From Paralithodes platypus (Eukaryota > Arthropoda > Malacostraca > Decapoda > Lithodidae): a stretch of DNA of 64,000 nucleotides. Below the pieces are notes generated by a model that did no database searches, was not told where the DNA came from, and saw only the letters and a program-made list of their open reading frames with translations. This document shows, piece after piece, positions 11,617-20,719 of this stretch. The stretch lies in contig CM064480.1 of NCBI GenBank assembly GCA_032716605.1, forward strand, positions 22,097,651 through 22,161,650. The letters run 5' to 3'. The first letter of the stretch is position 1, and each line of letters starts with the position of its first letter. Made by a program: the position numbers and the translations under genes.

Positions 11617-11622
11617 AATAAA
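11617..11622 (+). terminator. Polyadenylation signal AATAAA in the gypsy-1 LTR
   Basis: AATAAA about 610 bp after the TATA box and 140 bp before the LTR end. This fits a large R region. The same hexamer is present in the gypsy-2 LTRs. Confidence 0.5.
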
Positions 11623-11764
11623 ACCCATGTTAACTTGTTACCTGTGTGCTTACTATCCTGCCGTGTTGTCTCTTTATTTAAAGTTTAAGGTATACCTATC
11701 CAGTTAGAGAGCTGCTCATTGTACAAAGAATATCTCGCGTTCCAATTTGGACCGGGCATAACAC

Positions 11765-11780
11765 TGGTGGCAGCGGTGTC
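11765..11780 (+). other. Primer-binding site of gypsy-1
   Basis: TGGTGGCAGCGGTGTC begins one or two bases after the LTR end. TGG is complementary to a tRNA 3' CCA. The gypsy-2 equivalent (60430-60445, minus) differs at one base. I cannot assign the tRNA species with certainty. Confidence 0.6.
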
Positions 11781-11858
11781 TCTTTCTCGAAGGTAGCCTT
11801 TCAGGTTTTTCCTGCTTTAAATATTTTGAGAGTATCACGACAGGGATAAGTAGTCAGG

Positions 11859-12727
11859 ATGGCAGGGAAAGCACTGGATATTATTCCTTTCAGACCAGAG
11901 GAAACTGACATTGCCACCTATTTAGAGGTTGTCAAGCCAGTGCTTGACATCATATTTAAAGATGAAGTTGCCCTAAAATACATACTGTAGTCATGAAGCT
12001 AGGGCGGTCTATGGCCCTAGTTTCCAGTTATGTAAAAGAGAACCCCGGAATGACCTGGGAACAGTTTGAAACATACACTAAAACTGCCATTAACCCCGTC
12101 TTAGGTACTGTAATAGCCGACCAGCAATTTCACGCCATCACCTATGACGGGGACCTCGACGCCACCATCAGCAAGCTTACCAGGCTGGCTTCCACCGCAT
12201 TCACAACGGCTACAGCTGCAGAGAGGAAGGAGAACGTCTGCCGGACCCTGATGAGGATCCTTCCGCGTGCAGTCCGGGACCACTTTGCCATCACAGAACC
12301 GGCTGGATATGATACAGACCTCCCTATCATACGCCGTATTCTGGTCCTGCAAAAATCCCAGGAGCAAGGAAAGATCGCGGGTATCCAACGAGCTCCCACT
12401 AAGCCACAAGGATCTCATTCCGGACCAACCTACCACCCTAGCCGCAACCAGGACAAGCCGGAAGAATGGGCCTGAGTCAAGCCTGGAGACTAGAAGCCCT
12501 GCGGGTCCCATTGCCCTATTAATGGGTTGAAGAGGTCTTTTGCCGAGTTGCTGGCCAAACGCTCGAGGGTTCCACTGTTCTGGGGACAGATTCCCTGGCT
12601 GAAGCCCTCCAGAAGAGTTGCCACCATCCTAGAAGACGGCACCGCAGGAGCTGAGGACTACGACGAGGTTGGTGACCCGGACGACCACAGTACAGTCGAG
12701 CCGGAAGTCATCAAACCGGGTTTTTAG
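11859..12727 (+). pseudogene. gypsy-1 Gag, frameshifted
   Basis: Begins at the ATG at 11859 and runs to the TAG at 12725-12727, about 289 codons when compared with gypsy-2. Capsid-like sequence includes TWEQFETYTKTAINPV. A CGSHCPINGLK stretch near the end may be a degenerate zinc knuckle. Lesions in this copy: one C missing in the run near 11972, which brings a stop at about 11987-11989, and a TGA at 12473-12475 where gypsy-2 has AGA. The frame closes immediately after the slippery sequence that should lead into pol. Gag forms the particle; this copy cannot make it whole. Confidence 0.8.
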
Positions 12728-12764
12728 ACCGCCCCCGCCCACCAACTTGCAAACTGGCGGGGGC
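12718..12764 (+). promoter_or_regulatory. Putative programmed -1 ribosomal frameshift site (gag-pol), gypsy-1
   Basis: Slippery heptamer G GGT TTT (12718-12724) lies in the gag frame, directly before the gag stop TAG (12725-12727). After a 6-nt spacer comes a perfect 9-bp stem, GCCCCCGCC (12731-12739) with GGCGGGGGC (12756-12764), and a 16-nt loop. A -1 slip enters the pol frame, which is open from here to the pol ATG at 12787. X XXY YYZ followed by a GC-rich stem after 5-9 nt is the standard -1 signal (established). It is identical in gypsy-2 (59439-59485). Confidence 0.75.
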
Positions 12765-12786
12765 TCGAGATAGGGGCAGCTATGAT

Positions 12787-15700
12787 ATGATAAAGCCTCC
12801 CATTTACACCCACCTGACCATCCAGGGAGTCAACTCTCGACTCCTTGTCGACACCGGAGCTTCAAGATCCTGTATTTTTTCCTCTTACCACCAGAGACAT
12901 CACAACACTTTTGGACCGATTCAACACTCGTCCACCACCCTCATTGATGCCAACGACAACCTTATTTCTAGTACTGGCATCACGGCCCCACTGTATGTGG
13001 CCACCCCTCAACCTAACCACGGCCATCACCACGCTTTCATGGTATTTCCCTCCCAAGAAACCACCTACGACGGATACCTGGGATTCGACCTTCTCACGGC
13101 CCTCCGCACTACTATCCAGTGTGTTGAAAGAAGATTGTTATTTTCCACCAAACCCCCAGGACTCACCACTCCGAAGATTGCCACACCGCTCCATGACCCT
13201 CCTCAAACCTTGAAAGCCATCCGTGTTGCATCGGCCATCACCATTCAACCCATCACCTTGCTGCCACATCATGAACATTGGGTACCCATCCATCCAGCCC
13301 TCAACGGAGAACTCATTCACACTCCCTCTCTTCAGAGCCCTTTTGACAGGGATTGTCTCACTGCTCCTGCCATTTTAAAACAAAATGCAGTAAGAATAGC
13401 CAACATCTCCGACCACCCTATCACCCTACCCAGGGGTCTCACCATCGGAGAACTAGAGACTTATGATGACCAGCCTTCAACCGACACCACCACCTCCATT
13501 CCTGCATCAACTCCATCACTCCCAGACGTTCCTACTCACCTCACCCCTCAACAAAAGGACGATCTGTGCCAGTTAATGGCCGAATACCAGGACATCTTTG
13601 CCACCAACTCCCAAGATGTAGGCCACACCCATGTCCTAGAACACCACATTCACACTGTTGGACCCCCAGTCAGACAGGCTATACGAAGAAAGAACCCCCT
13701 TCAGCGCCAAGAAGAACAGAAGCAAGTTGCAGAGATGTTAGAAGCTGGCATCGTCAACCCCTCAACTAGCCCTTGGTCCTCTCCAGTGGTACTGGTCAAG
13801 AAGAAGGATGGGTCATCTCGATTCTGCATCGACTACCGACAACTCAACGATGTCACCATCAAAGATGCCACCCCACTACCACGCATCGACGACTCCCTAG
13901 ACTCCCTCTTAGGGGCCAGATGGTTCTCCACACTGGACCTGCAATCCGGATACTGGCAGGTCCCCGTCGCCCCCACCGACCAAGAAAAAACAGCTTTCTC
14001 CACCAGCCAAGGGAAGCTTTACGAGTTCTCAGTGCTGCCATTCGGATTATGTAACGGTCCCGCCACCTTCTCCCGACTGATGGAATCCGTACTTCAGGGA
14101 TTAACTTGGGAAACATGTCTGGCGTACTTGGACGACATCATAGTATTTGGTCGTACCTGGGCAGAACACCTCCAACGCCTCCGCCAAGTTTTCCAGAGGA
14201 TCCGACAAGCCGGATTAAAGCTGAAGCCTACTAAATGCACCATGGCTCGACATCAGGTCCAATTCTTAGGACATCTGGTGTCAGAAGAAGGACTTGCACC
14301 TGACCCCAAGAAACTCCAAGCCATCCAGGAGATCCAACCCCCGAAGTCAGTAAAAGGAGTAAGAGCTTTCCTAGGCCTTGCCTCCTACTATCGGAGGTTT
14401 GTGAAGAATTTCGCCACCATTGCCAGACCTCTACACGACTTAACTAGGAAGGAAGAACCTTTTGTGTGGACCCCCGACCGTCTCCAAGCCTTCACCTCCC
14501 TCAAGGACCTACTCGTGTCTTCCCCTGTCGTCTCTTTTCCGGACTACCAACTACCCTTTAGACTCTACACCGACGTGTCCCTTCTCGGCGTCGGTGCAGT
14601 CCTCTCCCAAAATTGAGAAGGACGAGAGCACATCATTGCTTGTGCCAGCCGGACCTTAACCCCGGCAGAAACCAACTACCCGGTAACTAAAAGAGAATGC
14701 TTAGGCATCGTTTGGGCCCTCCAACACTTCCGGGCCTACCTAGCTGGCGTCAAGATCACCATCATCACTGACCACCAAGCCTTACAATGGCTCAGGAAAT
14801 CTGACTCTAAGAATGCCCTAACAGTCCGTTGGCGAGAATCACTTGAGGAGTTTGATTTTGAGATTTCCTACAGGCCGGGAAAACTCCATACCAATGCAGA
14901 CGCCTTATCCCGGCTCCCACTGGCACCAGAACAACTCAACGCCATCCAAGAACCTCGACCACCACCTACTACCACTCCCCCTCTCATCCAGGCCTACCTC
15001 CGGAACGACAAACCAACTTGGATCTCCACCCGACTTTTTGGCCTCTTACAAAGAAGGGGTGACGCCCTCTTTACCCCAGAAGGTCAGATCGTACTAGGGC
15101 CTGAGGATGCTGAACAAATGATGTCTTCCTTGCACACCAACAACGGGATCCATCTAGGCCAAAAGAAGTTGGTGAACACGTTCAAAGACATCTACTGGAC
15201 TCCTCGCCCCTACACCACGGCCAAGAAAATCACTGAAGCTTGCCATGCCTGCACCCTGGGAAAAGACCAAACACGCACCCCAGGACCTTCCGGCAAACTC
15301 ATCGCTTCTAAACCCTGGCAACTTTTGGCAGTGGACGTCATGGGACCTCTACAAAACGACAGGGGATACCGCTACATCATCACCTTCGTGGACACGTACT
15401 CAAAATACGTGATCGCCTGCCCTGCCAGAGAACACACTGCTATGGCCGTCACCAAGGCATTATTACAACATGTCTTTCCCTATTTTGGATTGCCACAGGC
15501 AATCCACTCCGACAATGCCCCTGAATTCACCGGACAAATTTGGACGCAGATCTCCGAAATGTTTGGATTTCACATCAGCCACTCTTCACCCTACTGGCCA
15601 AAAGGAAACTCCATCTGCGAGCGATCTCATAGAACCATCGCCAATCAAATCCGGACCCGCCTCCAACAGATGAACTCATCGGACTGGACCAGCCAAATTC

Positions 15701-17496
15701 GCATCATACAATGGGGAATAAACACCTGCCCCAGAGACAACGGGATCACCCCTCATGAGATGGTTTTTGGGAGCCCACCTCTCCTCATACCACTACGTCA
15801 CCTAGCTGCCCCTACTGAGGCCTCACCAGGTCTAAATACCAACCTCGTCCACCTCAGGAACCGCCTACGTCAGCTCCAGTTTTCCCAAGATCTCCAGCCT
15901 GATGAAGCCCCCAAGAACAACCCTCACCAAGTAGGCGACCTAGTCATGGTCGCCATCTTACCTGTACCCTCCAAACTGAAGCCACGGTACAAGGGTCCAT
16001 TTGAGGTCCTTAGGATCCCAAACTGTTTCCAGGTCATAATTAACTATCATGGGGAATCTCGCACTTATAGGAATAGGTTTGTCAGAAGGTTTCAACCTAT
16101 TAATAAGAATATTACTGTTGTAGCTGAGCCTGATCAGGATGTTGACTGTACCCCTGTTTCAAATCTTCACCCTCAAACTTCCTGTCTTTCCGGACCTGTC
16201 CCTCTCAACCATGCTGTCCCTCTCCCTCCCCCTCTCAATTCTCCTTTGCCTGCCCTTCACTCTCCTGTACTGCAACCTCCTGTCACCCTTCCCACTCGCC
16301 TCACCCAGTTCACCCCTTCTCACCTTCCTAAACATCGACCTCCTCCTGTTCTCTCTACTCAAACCCAAACTTCCCCCTCTTCTCTTTCACCTCCTGTCAC
16401 CTTCACCCCTTCCCACATTCCTAACCCCAAATCTTCTCACATCTCCTCTCCTTCTCCCTCTCCTCTCGTTTCACCTCCGCAACCTCCTTCTCAACCATCG
16501 CCTTTAATTAACCTTGCCACGTCTAGTCTTCCCCCCTCGCCACCACAACTCACCAACATACCCCCCACTTTGCCTATAACCCCCAGCTTCCATCCTAAAA
16601 AACCCTCACCTACTCCTCCTATCTCTAAAACCCTACCTTCTTCTCCTCAATCTATTTCCCCTCCTTCTCAACTTCCCAGGCGAAAAACAATATCCAAATT
16701 TCGCTCAAAGTCACCTCTAACTCCATCTCCCCCATTTCCCAGACTGCCTTCTCATACCCGCTGTGGAAGATCTGTGAAGCCACCCACCAGATGGGAACCA
16801 GCCCTGTCCCAGCCTAAAGCGAGAACGGTTAAGGATCAAGCGTCTTCAAGCTCCTCCCCCCAGCCTGGTACTTCGGCGTCCACACCAAGCTCCTCCCCCC
16901 AGCCTGGTACTTCGGCGTCCGCACAACCTCATGACCTGGGCCAAGCCAGGCTCTCTGTCATCACTCTCCAACCACCTCCAGCCACGACAACGCCCTCGCT
17001 GACGACCACCACCAAGATGCGGATTGACATGATAACCCTGACGCGGAAGGACTCCACCAAAGTAATCAAGTCACCTCACCAACTCCTCGACCATTTGAGG
17101 TACTATGACTCCTCTTCTCTCCTCACCCTCACCGGAGACAAGATGGCCACCCCTAACAACCAGGGAGTCATTTATTACCACTTCCTCCAGCACCTGACCC
17201 CTGTCTATGAAGATAATACTTCAAGACATTACCAGCTCCAGTCCTGGGGTCGGGACTTTTCTCTACCAGACGGTAGTGAGATGCGGTCTCAGGATGATAA
17301 GACCGCATCTCTAGCTGCCACTAAACCTGCAGCCAACCCTACTCCTGCCAGCTACATTGCTCCTGCCCGCATCGCCCGCATATCAACGAGACAGGAAGTG
17401 ATCCCCCCATCTTATAACAGAATCTGCCCGGGGGCATCTAGCTATAAGGTACAGCCAGAATCCAGGCGCGCCACCCCCAGAGCTACAAGGACATAA
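12787..17496 (+). pseudogene. gypsy-1 Pol: protease-RT-RNase H-integrase, one nonsense codon
   Basis: Domains in order: aspartic protease with LVDTGAS near residue 22; RT with FCIDYRQLND and YLDD near residue 447; RNase H with TDVSLLGVGAVL and ITDHQAL (catalytic Asp near 662); integrase with HTNNGIH and CHAC zinc ligands, catalytic Asp in AVDVMG (about 850), Asp in SDNAPEF (about 908) and Glu in ICERSH (about 944), then a GPY/F module KPRYKGPFEVLRI. A long Pro/Ser/Thr-rich tail follows, with no recognisable chromodomain or envelope. The only break is TGA at 14614-14616, where gypsy-2 has CGA: a CpG-type C-to-T change. The last 73 codons lie inside the 3' LTR. Translation probably enters by -1 frameshift rather than at the ATG. 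Confidence 0.9.
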
Positions 17497-18607
17497 CCAC
17501 CACGCGCCAACACCACCCCAGCGCCTTTGATCCTCTCAAGCCGGGCGCCTTAAGTAGGGACAAGAAGATTGCCTTATACTCACCCAGCCTGGACATCAGT
17601 AACTAAGCTTGCCATTTGGTATTATTTAGTTCAGGGTAAGAACAGCCAGAGATAGCTGGTGTTCAACTTGTCAGTTGTGTGCTGTGATCGAAGATCTACC
17701 AGGTCGGGTTCCCCCCATCAGGAAGAGGACTAGCTTGGGCAACCCACTTTGGGCTCCCCCTTTCTGGCCTTCGATGCGGTGCACAAACCAAGTACCAAAG
17801 GATTCCTACCTTGTTTTGTTCAAGGGATTATGAGGATAGTGTAGTAACTTGAGATCTACCAGATCGGGTTCCCCCCATCAGGAAGAGGACTAATTTTGGG
17901 CAACCCACTTTGGGCTCCCCTTTCTGGATTCTCTTTTTGCTACATGGTTCTGATAGTTCCACGAACTAGCAAGGAAGGAAGACACTTACCTTGACCCCCC
18001 TTAGACTACCTATAATGTCACTATCTAGACTGCTTGCCACTCTAGGTAGATCATTATGCTAGTCACCCTAACCCCCCAAACCTTGTAGCAGAACTCCAGC
18101 ATATCCTTTGGGGATCACTGCACTGTGGGAGTGCAAGAGGAACCCGGTTGTCCCGTGGTAGGCGCCAAGGTCTAAGGAATCATCTTGTGACTCACCCTGG
18201 ACCAGTAGCTGGAGTCATCACGCCCAGCCGCCCCCCCCCCCCCCCCCCCCCCCCCTGGACCAACTTCCGGAGTCATCACGCCCAGCCGCCCTCCGGACTA
18301 CTGGATCCTCCCTCGATCTACAGGCCCTCCTCTTCACTACAGCTCTCCTTTAAGTGCTTTTGTACCGTTTATGGGTATAGAGTTGACTCAGGGTTGTGGT
18401 AGAAGTTATCTTCAGGGGTTCTCATTAACATTACGTCTTGCGAGAGGTCTTTCTTCTCCCTACTTAAATTGACGTTAATTAGCCCACTTGCCGGGACCCA
18501 TTATACATACCTATCAGGGGATCCTTATATATGCACCTTCCCGGGTTATTGGTCTCCCATAGCCCGACAGAGGGCTATATAAGACCCATAGCATCAAACA
18601 CAAACAC
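17277..18607 (+). repeat. gypsy-1 3' LTR, first part
   Basis: Matches 9701-11031 of the 5' LTR, with a longer C-run (about 18230-18255) and a short deletion near the TATA region (18574). It is broken at 18607/18608 by the left end of DIRS-B and resumes at 27291. Confidence 0.9.
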
Positions 18608-18913
18608 TATTTATTAGTGGCCCCTCCATCATTGACGAACATGCCTATTACATAAGGCATCCTCTTCAAACACTAATCCGCCGTAGTTTGAATCTACCGC
18701 GCAGAGCATTTAAAAACTGAGGAGCCTTCATCATGAGCGCACGCGACCTCACTCATGGCTTCAGTCATTATGAATTGGGTTCTCACTACGAAAAAAACTT
18801 CGTAAAAAATAAAAACAAAAAGAAAATAAGAATAACTATCCAATAAGCTTTCCATCATATCGTGGATGTACTTGTGTGGATTTCTGACCAGACGCTGATT
18901 CAGGCGTCATTCC
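18608..18913 (+). repeat. DIRS-B left ITR
   Basis: Starts TATTTATTAGTGGCCCCTCC. It is the reverse complement of the inner part of 26940-27290. It includes the ACGAAAA/TTCGT hairpin region and ends near the GCGTCATTCCTCC block. Confidence 0.85.
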
Positions 18914-20719
18914 TCCTTCTTTGCTCTGCGCTCAGCCTGCCCGGACGTACCTTTCAGGCTCCGCTGGTTCCGCATTCGTGGCGTCCCTAGTGAGTTTTTT
19001 CTCATTTGTTTACTCTGGGATGTATCGAGTAAGGTTAGGATAGGCGTAGCAGGAGTGTCCTGGGCTGGTTGCCCGCAGTGCAATGTATTTTGGGTCGTAT
19101 GTATGGGGCATCTATTTCGGATGTACCCTCGTGGTCCTGTTGTGGACACGTGAACTTTTCACAGTTTGGTTTAGTTGGTGATGCAGGCGGCTTTCATTAC
19201 GCGTTAATTATTGCTGCCTTTTATCCTTCTGATGAGGTAAGCTGTGTGTTTGCTGACGTTCCCAGCGTATTTTTCTTCACTTAGTGAAGTTTTTTCTGGG
19301 TCCGTGTCAGGCTTCCCGGGGTTGGGAAGTTATCGCTTCGGTGGTGTGTTGGCGGTGGTTCCTGTTGTGATATTCCAGTGTGTGTTTATATTTCAACTAT
19401 TTTCATGCCGTCTACCTAGGCCTAGCCAGCCGCTCGTAGCTTTGCCACATGTCTAGTGTTATTATTTATTTTATAAATATGCCCTACTGTGTCATGTGTA
19501 TCCGGGTTTTAGTTGTGTATTGGCTAATTCCTCGGACTATATTTGTTTCCTGGTTTAGTTGTGTATTGGCTAATTCCACGGATTATGTTGTGACCTTGGT
19601 TAGTCGTGCGTGTCTCTCCTCGTGACGTATTGTTCAGATGGTGTCTGTTCAGGGTGGGGTTTGCCTTCCGGCGGGTTTTTCTCGGTTTCACCGTGAAAAA
19701 TCCTGACCGATGAGCAGTGTTAGGCCCCACGTGGTTGTTAACACTGGCTGGTTCCCCGGCGAGGGGAGGTGTCTGTGGCTCTCCAGGACTGCGTATCTGT
19801 GGGTGCCTGGTTTCAGGCCTCCTTTATATTCCCGGCGGGATGGCTGTACCCATCCTTACATATATATTTAGTTATATATAAAGAAACGACGTTCGTGAGA
19901 ACACTCGTTTTTTATAGGTTTTTCTACCTGGTTTACGACAAACCACGGGGAAAACCTAGCTGTTGTTTAGGCGTTCCTCCCCGGCGATCTTTTACAAAGT
20001 AGTGGGGTCAGGAACTTGTGGGGTTAACTTTTAGACTTCTCACCCGGCGGGTGCACCTTAGCAGGGTGGGATAAAACGACTTAGGTCTCTTATAGTTAAC
20101 CATTCCATGTGAGTGATACTCTGTGTATCGCTGCCTTTACTCTTACGGCATTTGAAGGATCAGTGAGGTTTAACCAAATCGATTTCCACACCCGGCGGGT
20201 GTCCCTAAGTATAGGAACTAAGGAATTTATAAACAAATTCAATTTCGATTAACCTTAATTGGGTGATACTTTCAGTATCGCCGCCTTCTATTTTTACGAC
20301 GATCGTTTGGGACAATTCGTTAAAAAATCAGATCTCGTATATTCCTGCCCTGGGCTATTCTACTAAAATATTTCAAGGGCCGGCGTCTTTATGAGGGGGG
20401 GCTTTGTTACAAAATTGAATCTTGAGACAGTCACCACCTCCTACAGACTATTAGTGCCATACTGGACCATTATATCAGAGGGTATTCTTCATGTTCTTAG
20501 CTAAGAAGACTTGTTTAGCCTCTTTATACCCAGCCGCGTGGCGAGATGTGTTAGCTGTGTCTTTGCATCCCGTTACCCGGCGGGTTATTAACACTTGTAT
20601 GCGAACACTTGGGTTAACCTTATGAGCATTAATTCCTGGAAATTTTCTTTATTTTTCCAGAGCTGAGCTCCGGCGGACCAATACAGACCCGGCGGTAGTT
20701 CCTCTCACCAGTCTCTGTC
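18914..20719 (+). other. DIRS-B leader
   Basis: About 1.8 kb without a credible gene. It contains the 46-bp duplication with TTGTGTATTGGCTAATTCC (19506-19590) and the three CACCCGGCGGGTG-type palindromes at 20041-20053, 20189-20201 and 20575-20585. A polypyrimidine-CAG stretch lies just before gag (near 20660) and could be a 3' splice site. Promoter elements are not obvious. Confidence 0.65.

Larger units (their letters stand above)
9701..11763 (+). repeat. gypsy-1 5' LTR
   Basis: About 2.06 kb, bounded by TG and CA (TGAGATGCGG to GGGCATAACA), matching the sequence starting again at 17277. It is long for the group. It contains an 80-bp unit repeated at 10117 and 10277 (GATCTACCAGRTCGGGTTCC, followed by GGGCAACCCACTTTGGGCTC), a TATA box, an AATAAA signal, and near its start a short open frame that is the tail of pol. 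Compared with the gypsy-2 LTRs it lacks about 430 bp between GACAGG and AAGTGATC (near 9820). Confidence 0.9.
9701..18607 (+). mobile_element. gypsy-1: Ty3/gypsy LTR retrotransposon (3' LTR split by DIRS-B)
   Basis: 5' LTR, primer-binding site, gag, -1 frameshift site, pol and the first 1.3 kb of the 3' LTR. The 3' LTR continues after DIRS-B at 27291-27750. It is the same family as gypsy-2. Lesions: a 1-nt loss in gag, a nonsense codon replacing the gag codon at 12473-12475, and one TGA in pol at 14614-14616. The 5-bp target duplication cannot be checked because the 3' LTR end is rearranged. Confidence 0.9.

Noticed and set aside
16139..16507. Leu-rich membrane protein or envelope
   Set aside because: It is an off-frame reading of the Pro/Ser-rich C-rich tail of gypsy-1 pol; low-complexity sequence creates apparent hydrophobic runs.
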